NCBI GenBank assembly: GCA_002794775.1
Contig: NBAY01000042.1
Location: forward strand, 62,001-126,000
DNA: 64,000 bases
Direction of reading: 5' to 3'
DNA from: Porodaedalea pini
Taxonomy: Eukaryota; Basidiomycota; Agaricomycetes; Hymenochaetales; Hymenochaetaceae
The translations under genes were made by a program, and so were the position numbers. Shown piece after piece: positions 43,482 to 57,014 of this stretch; the stretch's first letter is position 1; every line of letters begins with the position of its first letter. Under the pieces are notes generated by a model, which made no database searches, was not told where the DNA came from, and was given only the letters and a program-made list of their open reading frames with translations.

Positions 43482-44182
43482 TTGTTGCTCAGGGGGGGTC
43501 GGTGGTGATGAATCTCGTCGCGCTTCTCTATACGGTCCTGGGATCGGTGGGAGGATGGTTGACGTCGAAAGCGATGGCGAAATCAGGGTTGTCTGATCTA
43601 TCGGCGCAGGAGCCCACTTTAATCTTCTTCCTCCTTCAAGCGTCGAATACCAGAGTCCTTTCTCTGGACGCCACCAGATAACGTATTCAACGCCTGTTTG
43701 AGTAACCGTGAACCAGGAGCAGCGTTCCTCGTTGTACCAGGAACGAGGCGGGAGAGCACGACGTTGTTCCTCGTCGAGATCTATGTTGACGATGGAGGAG
43801 GAACAGGGATCGGGTGTGCGTTGGTACCGGGGTTACGCCAACGTTGAGCGGGCTCGTCAGCAAAGTTGATGACGAGGCGGTAGGATCCGAGTAAGATCAC
43901 AAACGAGATTGTTGTCGAAGTTTGTACTCGTCTGGTTACCCACGTCCACGTCAGGTGCGTGCTCCACCAGAGGCTAATCCGGAGAGCCAGGGTCGGGAAA
44001 GGTTGGTTGGAGTGATTACTTAATACACGAACATCCGGAAACGTCCAGGCAGGGTTGAGGGTTGTCGTTTAAGGGGTTTACACGTCAGGTCCTTCGAGGG
44101 GAGTACTCCTCTAGGCCGAGTGAGGGCGAGTCAACAGCGACGACGTACGCTGGGGATGAGCCTAGGTGAGGTTCTGCTTTTA

Positions 44183-44595
44183 TGTTAGGCGGGAGTCCGG
44201 GAGACGACTCGGACTGGGCAGGCCTCGGCTGACTGTCGTCTGGGACGTGCTGTACTCGAGCGTAGACTCGGGACACGCTTACTCAGGCTAGGTCGTCGCG
44301 GAGGTAAGAGGATTAATACAAGTCTAAACTAATACAAGGGGGACGAGTCTCACCTAGGTCGTCGTGGAGGTAAGAGGAAAAGCAGAACAAGGAGTTCATG
44401 CGATTCCTGAGACCTTATATAGCGACGACCGTGAGACTATATTACCTAACATTACCTAATGAGTGGGAATGGAACGAATGAAGGCAGTGTGGGAATGATT
44501 GTGTAAGATGGGTAAATATAGTGAAAAGGACGAATATAATAAAGGAAATGGTAAAAGGGAAAATAAAGAAAAAGGTGAAAGTTCAGGTTCTAACA
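44183..44595 (-). repeat. Gypsy 5' LTR, 413 bp
   Basis: Same ends as the 3' LTR; retains five CpG sites lost there and lacks one kept there. Just inside it (minus strand, from 44182) the sequence is TAAAAGCAGAACCTC; no TGG-type primer site is obvious, so the priming mode is unclear. Confidence 0.95.
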
Positions 44596-44912
44596 TTTAG
44601 TGGGGCTCATAATTTCGGCCGAAAAAGCTGTATATGGACAATGAAACTAATTATAGTCATAAGCGAGAGGATGGAGTGAAAAGATTTGGAATCTAAGTGC
44701 ACATGACACAATAAGATCATGTGACTACTATTTATGGAAATTAAAAATCACGTGTTATTAGGTTCCAAATCTTTTCACTCCATTCTCTCGCTTATGACTA
44801 TAATTAGTTTCATTGTCCATATACAGCTTTTTCGGCCGAAATTATATGAGCCCCACTAAACACTCCGTGATATACTCCTCCCTCACGGAAAACCCCGGAT
44901 TTTCCTGCCGTG

Positions 44913-45250
44913 TTGTGAACACCGAGGTGAGTCATCCATCATCTTTGTTATTGGCTGACTGATCTGAGGGCCTTTCAGGAAGAACAAAGCGTTGCCACAT
45001 CGGATGCTGAGACGTCCGTCTCGACTGACACGTCTGCGAATGCGACGCCGTCTGGCTCAGGTATCCCAACAAGTACGGTCATCGTACCAGGGCGTGACAG
45101 ATCTGGCACAGTCGTGGCGGCCGAGTTTGGGACACACAGCCGAATGCACGCGAGCAGGCAACTGCGGTGCGTCGATGGCGCGCTCTCTAACAATTCGCGC
45201 CCGGATGGTGGCAGAAGCGGCAACGCCCTCGACATCAGCTTCAAGGCCTG
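44913..45250 (+). pseudogene. BTB gene 3' end, copy B (after MITE-3)
   Basis: NTE, an intron (GTGAGT to CCTTTCAG, about 44931-44979) and an exon reading EEQSVATSDAETSVS, TPSGSGIPTSTVIV and FGTHSRMHASRQLRC, ending SFKA and TGA at 45249-45251. The same exon is present in copy A. In both copies the PRP8 N-terminal region follows at once. Confidence 0.6.
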
Positions 45251-45257
45251 ACACAGA

Positions 45258-48200
45258 TGGAGGATGATGGCGAGCCGGATGCGGATGGTGATGTCGAGAT
45301 GGAGACGATGGCATCACACGACCAGGACATGGACGAAAACTTGCCCCCGCCTCCTTCACTTCCCCACGGACGTCGGACAGTCGGAATCGTTGCAGACTCT
45401 CCCTCGCCAGCGGCGACCGGTGCAGCCGATGTAGGTGTCACGGGTACGTCTGATGCGCTCGATGTCGATTTGGATGCACATATCATTATCAACACGAGTG
45501 CAGCGGACGATGACATCGCAGATGGTATTGTTGCACTCGGTCAAAACGTAAACGATGACCTCGCTATGGGTGCCCCGCCAGGTGCTCCCAGTGCTATCGA
45601 CACGACGCCCGGGATGCCGCCTCCCCCGCCGGGCATGCCTATGTCTTCCGCTGGCGAACCTTCGAGTTCGCGGATGCCGCCAGAGGTACTCGCGCAAAAG
45701 TCCCATAAGTGGATCCAGATGCAGAACAAGCGCTATGGCGAGAAGCACAAAGGTGGATTCGTTGATACTGGGAAGCAGGTGTGCCTTTGTTCCATTGGTA
45801 AGTGACATGCAACTTGAGCGCTGACGAGGCATGTTCTGTTGTTTACAGGATCTTCCACCCGAGCACGTTCGCAAGATTATAAAAGACCATGGAGACATGA
45901 GTAACCGCAAGTTCCGTAATGATAAGCGTGTACATCTCGGTGCGCTCAAATACGTCCCCCATGCGGTCATGAAACTGCTCGAAAACATCCCGTATCCCTG
46001 GGAGTAGGTCCGCGAAGTGCCTGTCCTCTACCATATCACGGGTGCAATCACTTTTGTCAACGAGATTCCACGTGTCATTGAGCCGGTGCATCATGCTCAG
46101 TGGAGCTCAATGTGGCTTGCTATGCGTCGCGAGAAGCGCGACCGTCGACACTTCAAGTGTATGCGCTTCCCACCCTTCGACGACGAAGAACCTCCTTTCG
46201 ACTATGGGGACAACGTGCTGGATGTCGAGCCGCTGGAAGCCATTCAACTTGACCTGGATGAGGAGGAGGACAGTGCTATAATTGATTGGTTTTATGACCC
46301 GAAGCCATTGATTGATACTCCGCACGTCAATGGTTCGTCCTACAAATACTGGTCGCTTTCACTCCCCATCATGGCCAACTTGTATCGACTTGGTCGGTCA
46401 CTCCTCTCGGATCACACCGACAGTAACTCGAGTTACTTGTTCGACAAGAAGTCTTTCTTCACCGCTAGAGCACTCAATCTGGCCATTCCTGGTGGTCCTA
46501 AGTTCGAGCCTCTGTATAGGGACATGGGCTCTTTTGACGAGGATTGAACGAGTTCAATGACATCAACAAGATCATTATTCGTCAGCAGAGTCGTACTGAA
46601 TACAATGTTGCTTTCCCGCACCTGTACAATTCTCTTCCACGTTCTGTGCATATTTCGCCTTACCATACGCCGAAGAACGTCTACATACGCACGGACGATC
46701 CTGACTTGCCTGCTTTCTACTTCGATCCGCTCATTAACCCTGTCTCCTCTCGTGGTTTCCAACCAAAGAATGCGCCTCTCGTTTCTCACGAGGACGAAAT
46801 CTTCGGACCCAACGGCGCGGACGAGGATGAATTCGAGCTACCAGATGAGGTTGAGCCATTCCTCTCGGATAAAGATTTTGAGAAGGAGAGCACTGCGGAC
46901 GGTATTGCCTTATGGTGGGCGCCGGTGCCTTACAGTCGCCGCTCAGGACACATGCGCCGCGCGCAAGATGTACCATTGGTGAAGAATTGGTAGTTGGAGC
47001 ACTGCCCACCGAACCAGCCTGTAAAGGTTCGCGTGTCGTACCAGAAGCTGCTCAAGTGCTTTGTTCTCAACGAGCTGAAGACGAGGCCGGAGAAGCCGAT
47101 GACGAAAAAGAACCTGTTCCGTCAGTTGAAGACGACGAAGGTTTTCCAGACCACAAAACTGGACTGGGTGGAGGCTTGTTTGCAAGTGTGCAGGCAAGGA
47201 TACAACATGCTGAACTTGCTCGTCCGTCGCAAGGTATGATCGTTGGGAAAGCTGCGTTATATCATTCTGACTTCCAATCCTTCTAGAACTTGAATTACCT
47301 TCATCTCGATTACAACATGAATCTGAAGCCGGTAAAGATGCTCACGACGAAGGAACGCGAAAAGTCTCGCTTTGGAAATGCATTCCATTTGTGCCGTGAA
47401 ATTCTTCGCCTCACGAAACTCGTCGTCGATGCGCACGTCCAATTCCGGCTTGGCAATGTGGATGCCTTCCAACTGGCGGATGCATTGCAGTATATCTTCG
47501 CACATATCGGCGTGCTCACCGGCATGTACCGTTACAAGTACAAACTTATGCGTCAGGTCCAGATGTGCAAGGATCTCAAGCATCTGATCTACTATCGCTT
47601 CAATATGGGACCTGTTGGTAAGGGCCCAGGCTGTGGGTTTGGGGCTCCAGGTTGGCGAGTGTGGCTCTTCTTCATGCGTGGAATTGTACCGCTGCTTGAG
47701 CACTGGCTCGAAAACTTGCTTGTGCGTCAGTTCGAGGGTCGCAACAGCAAGGGAATCGCAAAGACGGTCACGAAGCAGCGTGTCGAATCGCACTATGACT
47801 TGGAATTACGCGCTGCCGTGATGCACGATATTCTTGATATGATGCCGGAGTGGATCAAGCAGAACAAGGCGAAGATTATCTTGCGGCACTTGTCGGAAGC
47901 GTAGCGCTGCCGCAAGGCAAACAGTACGTCGTTTGGTTGAATCTGGACTTTGCGTACTAAGCCTTATTCTATAGCTCCATGGAAGGTCCCGGGCATGCCG
48001 ACTGCAATCGAGAACATCATCCTGCGGTACATCAAGAGCAAGGCGGACTGGTGGTGCTCGGTTGCGCACTACAATCGCGAGCATATCAGGCGTGGTGCGA
48101 CTGTCGACAAGGCTGTGGTCAAGAAGAACTTAGGGCGTCTTACTCGACTGTACTTGAAAGCTGAGCAGGAGCTTCAGCATGCTTACCTCAAAGATGGACC

Positions 48201-49200
48201 TTACGTTAGTGCTGAGGAGGCTGTTGCGATCTACACATCGACGGACCACTGGCTTGAGAGTCGGAAATTTTCTCCCATCCCATTCCCGTAAGATCCAATT
48301 AAATACGTCTTTCAGTAACTCTCACTGATGTTTCCATACAGTCCCCTTTCGTACAAGCATGACTGGTACAGCGCCAAAGGTCGTCTTAACCAATCTCAGC
48401 GTGAGGAGCTTGCTCTCATTGAGCAGATGTATGACAATCCACACGAATGTATGTTCTTTTTCTAATTGGTCGCAGGGTGTAGCTAATTGATTCGCGTGCA
48501 GGTCTGTCTAGGATCAAGCGTCTCTTGCTCACTCAGCGAGCCTTCAAAGAGGCAGGCATTGAGTTCTTCGACACATATGACAAGCTCGCATATCTTGACC
48601 AGTTCTTATTCATTGAGGCTGACAAGCGCGGACACTGAACCTCCTCCCCTTCTGGTGTACAAGTGGTGCCAGGGTATCAATAACTTGACGAACATCTGGG
48701 AGACAAACGAGGGCGAATGCGTAGTGATGATGGAGACCGTACTGTCGAATCTACGAAAAGATTGACCTGACCCTTCTCAACCGTCTGCTTCGTCTTATTC
48801 TCGACCATAATCTTGCGGACTATATCACAGCGAAGAATAACTGTGTTCTCACCTACAAAGATATGGCACATACGAACACATACGGGATGATCCGCGGTCT
48901 GCAGTTCTCTGCCTTTGTCTTCCAATACTATGGTCTTGTCCTCGATCTTCTCATCCTCAGCTTGCAACACGCAAGTGAAATGGCGGGTCCCCCACAACTG
49001 CCCAACAATTCCCTGCAGTACCGTGATTCTGTGACTGAGACACGCCATCCAGTCCGTCTCTATTCTCGTTATGTTGATCGTTTGCATATTTTATTCCGCT
49101 TCACCGCCGAGGAATCACGCGACCTTATACAACGTTACCTCAACGCGAATCCGGATCCAACAAGCAACAACGTTATTGGGTATAACAACGAGAGATGCTA
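45258..49200 (+). pseudogene. PRP8: PRP8 pseudogene, copy B
   Basis: Same gene part as copy A from MEDDGEPDADGDVEM and the Pro-rich N-terminus to VIGYNNERC, where it is joined to RPB1. Lesions unique to this copy: TAG in PWEQVRE (near 46004), a one-base loss in FDEDWNEF (near 46545), TAG for W after HLSEA (near 47902), and loss of a stretch between DKRG and DTEPPPLL (near 48632). Lesions shared with copy A: TAG after LVKNW (46991-46993) and the two-base loss after ETVLS (near 48750). Introns keep GT-AG ends. Not functional. Confidence 0.9.
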
Positions 49201-49202
49201 GC

Positions 49203-50560
49203 CGTTGAAGGGAAGTGAATCCCGTTTGGCTTCAGGCATTGCACACTACCTCACTTTACGAAGGATGACTTCAGCCCAGAGGCGCGCGGTTTCGTTGAGA
49301 ACTCGTATCTTCGTGGATTAACTCCGCAAGAGTATTTCTTCCACGTTATGGCTAGTCGCGAAGGTTTGATCGATACTGCTGTCAAGACGGCCGAGACTGG
49401 TTACATTCAGTGTCGACTTGTAAAGGCACTCGAAGACGTGGCTGTCTGCTACGACTGGACTGTACGAAACTCACTGGGTGACCTGATCCAATTCGTGTAT
49501 GGCGAGGATGGTATGGACGGTGCTTATATTGAACGGCAAACGATCAAAACGTTCGGTATTAATGATCACGAGTTCGAACATCGCTATCGGGTCGACGTCA
49601 CTGACCCGAAGGGTGGATTCCTTCCTGGTGTTTTGCAAGTCGGTATCGATGCCTCATCCCTCGAGCTCCAGCAAAAATTCGATGAGGAATATGGCCGTCT
49701 TCATGAGGATCGTAAATTGCTCCGTGAATTCATTTTCCCGGGCCGTGACAATTCCGCTGCCCACTATCTTCCTGTCAACCTGAACCGAATCGTGCAGAAC
49801 GCAATGCAGATTTTCCATATTGACCGCAGAAAACCGAGCGATCTGGAGCCGGTTTACATCGTTGAGCATGTGCAGCAGCTGGCAGACCACCTCATCATTG
49901 TGCGCAGCGACGATCTTTTAATAAAGGAGGCTGCCGAGAACGCTTCTGTTGCATTCCGCATGCACCTTCGGGCGACTTTTGCCGCGTGTCCAGTCCTAGA
50001 GGAGTTCCATCTCAACAGAGAAGCATTTGACTGGGTCTTGGGCGAGGTGGAGACAAAGTTCAACCAGGCGGTCGCTCATCCGGACGAGATGTGCAGCACA
50101 CTCGCTGCCCAGTCGATCGGTGAGCCGGCGACGCAGATGACACTAAATACGTTCCATTACGCTGGTGTTTCGAGTAAAAACGTCACGCTCCGTGTGCCGC
50201 GTCTTAAAGAAATCATCGACGTCACCATGAATATCAAGGCTCTGTGTACCTGGACCCAGAAATTGCTGCTGTCGACACGAGGGCCAAATCAGTGCAAACA
50301 GAACTTGCGTACACATCACTGCGTACCGTTACAGCGGAGGTCGAGATCTACTACAATCCTGATTCAAGTACGACGATCATTGAGGAGGATAAGGAGTTTA
50401 TTGATGCATTCTTCGCCATTCCCGACGAGGAAATTGAGTCGGGTCTTCATCTTCAGTCGCCATGGCTACTTCGTCTTGAGCTCGATCGCTCGAAGATGCT
50501 TGACAGGAAACTTACGATGAACTACGTTGCTGGCCGTATCGCGGAAAGCTTTGCCATTGC
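49203..50560 (+). pseudogene. RPB1: RPB1 fragment, copy 2 (longest)
   Basis: Joined directly behind PRP8 copy B. Reads [62 protein letters not shown], the bridge and trigger-loop neighbourhood [31 protein letters not shown], then the same deletion and frameshift as copy 1 where KTPSLTVYL should be, then [39 protein letters not shown] and [18 protein letters not shown]. About 440 of about 1750 residues; CTD absent. The frame breaks make it non-functional. RPB1 is the catalytic subunit of RNA polymerase II. Confidence 0.9.
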
Positions 50561-50564
50561 CAAA

Positions 50565-51295
50565 AATGCCATCTATGGAAAATATTGACCCTGAAGATCC
50601 TCCCAGTACAGGCAGTACATTGACGATTAAAGGGAAGGGGAAGGGGAAAGGGCAGGCGGATGTCATCATCGCAGACGACAGATCTCTGCGATCGAGTGAC
50701 AACGGATCAATTACAACTCTTGCTACATTGCGGCACAAGGACTCGAATGACACCATTACCCTCAATTGAGTGCCTGCGGGGGAGACGGCGTCTGCAGGCG
50801 AGACGGTCATGCTGCAACCCCGTGGCGCTACATTGGACATTGGCATTCCATGTATTATCACTTCAAAGCGGAAGCGGTTCCGTGCATTTGCCCATTATAT
50901 CAGCAAGGTTGAGGGTGAGAGCGGGCCCTGGGTCGGTGTCGAGGTGTCTGTGGGCGATGCTTGGGCAGACGATCAGCTCGAGGGCCGCCAGTGGAATGAC
51001 AGCTCGTGGGGTGGTGTGCGCTACTTCGATGTTGGGACTTTGGCATCGGAATGGGGCAACGACGAATGCATGACCCGCCGGCAACGCGTTGATTTGACGA
51101 ATAACTATGGAACTAGCGTTATTAGTGGCTGGAAGGGCACAAAGTGCAAGGGGGAGCAGCTCAGCATTGACCGCAAGAAGCGTTTCTGTGGCACGTCGCG
51201 TCAGTGTCGGACGTGTCGAACGTGGAATACCAAGGTTTCTTTGTGAGGCCACAGCAGGTGCTGTATGTTGTAGATGCTGTCGGTTTGGACTTGTG
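50565..51295 (+). pseudogene. CAP-Gly domain gene, copy 2 (broken)
   Basis: Matches the intact ORF at 11720-12451 but has TGA at 50767-50769 (CGA in copy 1) and a frameshift near 51196 that destroys the last 30 residues. The CAP-Gly signature survives as [12 protein letters not shown] and [12 protein letters not shown]. Homology extends through the CT-rich 3' flank to MITE-2 at 51590. Confidence 0.85.
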
Positions 51296-51589
51296 GATCT
51301 TGGAACATATTTAAGTTCAGATTCCTGCCCTTTTTCTTTTTCTTTCGTTCTTTCTTTTACCCTACTCCCATGTTTAGTCACTCCTTGCTCTGGGCAGATG
51401 CCCTCATCACCAAAATCACTTGTTGGCATGTTCATATTCCTCTCTTATCTACTCAATCAGATTGCTCTGGATTCTCAAATTGCACCTTTTGGAGAAATTT
51501 CAATCAGTTTTTGAATGCTGTCGGTTTTTTAGTTAGTATATTTGTGTTGAGTTTCTGTACAAAAGGCATTCTTGTGCCTCATGCAATTA

Positions 51590-52438
51590 CAGCCTTTTTC
51601 ATAAGTCCTGCGACACGTGCATGTCACGTGAAATGAGCCATGTCAGAGCCAAAGTGTCGAAAAATTAGAATGAATGCCTATTTTCTCTGTGAATTCTGCA
51701 CAGTACCTGCTCATTAAGTACTCAAAAAAAAGGCACGGTTCTCAGGAGAAGAAATATGTAAAATAGGGAGCAATAAATTGACTGTGTAGGCGGGTGGAGA
51801 TCAAACAAGTGCAGCTGGTCTGTTCTCTCACACATTTCCACTGAGATTCAAAAATTATGGCTCCCCTACATCTACCTATAAAATTCTTTCCTGTGTCTGT
51901 AAATTAAGTATATGACTATACCAACATCTCCTGAAAGTTTGAAGCCAATCCATTCAGTATTCATGGTGCAGCAGCAAGATTTGTGTTCTACTCTGCAAGA
52001 CCTGTTATGAAAAAAGAAGGGTGGAAAGAGCTTGAAGTGGAACACAAATCTTGCTGCTGCACCATCAATACTGAATGGATTGGCTTCAAACTCTCAGGAG
52101 ATGTTGGTATAGTCATATACTTAATTTACAGACACAGGAAAGAATTTTATAGGTAGATATAGGGGAGCCATCATTTTTGAATCTCAGTGGAAATGAGTGA
52201 GAGAACAGACCAGCTGCACTTGTTTGATCTCCACCTGTCTACACAGTCAATTTATTGCTCCCTATTTTACATATTTCTTCTCCTGAGAACCATGCCTTTT
52301 TTTTGAGTACTTAATGAGCAGGTACTGTGCAGAATTCACAGAGAAAATAGGCATTCATTCTAATTTTTCAACACTTTGGCTCTGACACAGCTCATTTCAC
52401 GTGACATGCACGTGTCGCAGGACTTATGAAAAAGGCTG
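51590..52438. mobile_element. MITE-2 copy, 849 bp palindrome
   Basis: Same ends and arms as 19763-20602, TA at 51588-51589 and 52439-52440. The left flank is CAP-Gly 3' sequence, the right flank is a copia relic, so it too lies at a junction. Confidence 0.85.
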
Positions 52439-52440
52439 TA

Positions 52441-53812
52441 AGCCAGTGAAGTCTATCTATAGACTGAAACAAGCTAGATGTCAGTGGCATAAGAAACTCA
52501 ATTCAGTATTGAAAGGTATGGGCTTCCAACTGGTGCACTATGACAACAGTATATGGGTCTATCACAGAGAGGATGTGCACATTATCATTCCTGTCTATGT
52601 TGATGATATGACTATTACTGCAAAGTCAAAAAAGCAGTTTATAAAGAGTGAGTTGGAGAAGCACTTCAAGCTACATGACCTCAGGCCAACTTCATTCCTC
52701 TTAGGAGTTCACATCAAGCATGATCACTCTCAGTGCTCATTGTCCATATCTCAACACCAGTATATTATTAACATACTTGAGTGTTTTAAACTTAGCAATT
52801 GTGGCACTGTGGCAACCCTATTATCTAAATGTTATAAGCTTAGCAAGTCTATGGCTCTCAAGAATGATGAAGAGGCTACCTTTATAAAGACTGTTCCTTA
52901 CAAGCAGTTAGTGAGTGCTCTCATGTATCTTGCTGTGGCTACACACCTAGACATTGCTTATGCAGTAGGAGTTCTGGTACATTTTAGTGCTAATCCTAGC
53001 ATGGCTCACTGAAAGGCTATGAAGCACTTGTGTTGTTACCTTCAGGATACCAAGGACTATAAGTTAACTTATGCACCTAACCCCAACTTAGCTAAGCTGT
53101 TCATCACATTCTCTGATACAGACCATAGTGGTGATGAGGATGATAGGTGCTCTACAAGCAGCATGGTAGTCAAAATGGGAATTGGTGCAATCAGTTGAGC
53201 AAGTCAGTTGCAAACTATTGTGATACTCTCTCCTACTGAAGTAGAATACATCACTGTTGTACAGTTAGGACAAGAGATCATGTGGTTATGCAACTTGCTC
53301 ACTGAGTTTTGGTATCATTTTGATGCTCTATCTGTTCTCTATGTTGACAATCAGTCTGCATTAGTAGTTGCCAGAAATCCTGAACATCATGGGCATATGA
53401 AACATCTGGATTTGCATCATTACTGGCTGAGGAATGTAGTTGAAGTAAGCTATGTGAGTGTGTGGTACTTACCTACTAAGTCTATGCTTGCTGATATCAT
53501 GACCAAAGCACTTGGGTGCTTGAAGGTGGGAGAAATGTGTGAGATGTTAGGTCTGAAATGACTGACAGATGTATCAGATTAGGTGAGAGTATTAGAAGTA
53601 TGATTCTGATACTTATTTCTTTTATATGTTTTGTCTTGAGTGTAACTTGAACTCACAGCCTGTATACTTGTTTTGTTATGCATCACCTGATTGTATTATG
53701 TAATATAGTGCTGAAGCGCCAGAGTCCATAGATGAGTGCTCCCTGTCTGTTGCACTCATCCATTAGACTTAGATGTGAAGTGTGACCCCTTTTCAGTTTG
53801 CTGTGTCTAACA
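52441..53812 (+). mobile_element. CpG-depleted Ty1/copia relic (3' part with LTR)
   Basis: Matches the intact copia at 4877-10879 from the middle of RT (KPVKSIYRLKQA) to the end. VYVDDMTIT and the RNase H end (HLDLHHYWLRN) are recognisable. Stops replace Trp codons near 53010 and 53197. Almost every CG of the intact copy is TG or CA here, giving many Arg to His/Cys/Gln changes. The start is cut by MITE-2. Confidence 0.9.
53590..53812 (+). repeat. Relic copia LTR
   Basis: Starts TATTAGAAGTATGATTC (TGTTGGAAGTGTGATTC in the intact LTR) and ends CTAACA. About 223 bp; it lacks the duplicated 33-bp word of the intact LTR. Confidence 0.75.
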
Positions 53813-54455
53813 AAAACATGCAGAAATAAGTACAAAAAGATGCAAAATGCTAAATTTGCATGCATTCCTCATGTACACATTTTCCTGACCTCAACATTGG
53901 TTCCACAGTGCCTTAGACTACTCCAATATGTTTGTATGTGTCTACTATTAATTTAGGGGCTGAATTTGAGCTGTATTTTATGTGCTATTGGCCAGGCTGA
54001 TATATGCTTGAGTTATACAAAAACAGTCACTTTTCCCTGGCCTCTCTGTCTTCAGAAAAAATTGTTCTTGACCTAATTTATGCTTGTAAATTCACCAAAT
54101 ATGAAATGGAATAGAATTATGCCATTCTCAGATCCACAGAACTAGGTGGTGAAGAGAATGAGATTATAGACTCTGACTGTATGCAAAATCAGCATTTTGC
54201 ATTTCTTTGTACTCATTTCTGCACATCTGCCTCTTACTCTTGTTAGGATATGAAAGCACTCACAAAAATATGAATTTAGCAACTTAGATGATGCAAAATG
54301 ATCAAGATTTCATTGAGATATGGTAAACTTTGTGTTTGAAGGGACCCAGTGTGAGAAAAACACTGTAAGTGCTCACAATGTAGCTTGCCATGGGAAAACA
54401 ATGATTCTGTGTACCAAGCCAATAGTATCAAGGTCAATATCTGACTGATATCAAC
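53813..54455. other. No gene seen; CpG-poor
   Basis: AT-rich, with almost no CG. No ORF or repeat recognised. Marks the end of the repeat region before the gene island. Confidence 0.5.
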
Positions 54456-56856
<2,401 letters not shown>

Positions 56857-57014
56857 CGCGGTGTAAAGCAATAGTACTAGTACTGGTATTAGTCAAATAC
56901 TTAGTCGGCCCGCTAAAGGCGACACGGACCGTGACAGATGTCTCACTCGATATAGACATTCACTCCCGATTTTCAAGACTGCTGCAGCTCTTTACCATCT
57001 GCAAGTCGTTCCAG
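56857..57014. promoter_or_regulatory. Shared divergent promoter, helicase and GALT
   Basis: 158 bp between the two start codons. A perfect palindrome AGTACTAGTACT lies at about 56873-56884. No TATA box obvious. With start codons this close, control elements must be shared or overlap. Confidence 0.5.

Larger units (their letters stand above)
38369..44595 (-). mobile_element. Full-length Ty3/gypsy chromovirus
   Basis: 6227 bp with 413-bp LTRs, flanked by TTTAG at 38364-38368 and 44596-44600. Gag, zinc knuckle, protease, RT, RNase H, integrase and chromodomain are all present on the minus strand. The LTRs differ at six positions, all CG against TG or CA. Two frame changes between gag and pol may have silenced it. 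Confidence 0.95.
38312..44912. mobile_element. MITE-3 (about 369 bp palindrome) carrying the gypsy element
   Basis: Ends CACGGCAGGAAAATCC and complement, with TTG on both sides (38309-38311 and 44913-44915), which may be a 3-bp target duplication. The arms continue TATATCACGGAGTGTTTAGTG and then, beyond the gypsy, GGGGCTCATA...GGCCGAAA. Removing the gypsy and one TTTAG leaves a nearly complete palindrome of about 369 bp. It interrupts BTB copy B. Confidence 0.75.

Noticed and set aside
20760..49200. A working PRP8 or RPB1 gene in this window
   Set aside because: Every copy has several stops or frameshifts and lacks essential domains; the functional genes must be elsewhere.
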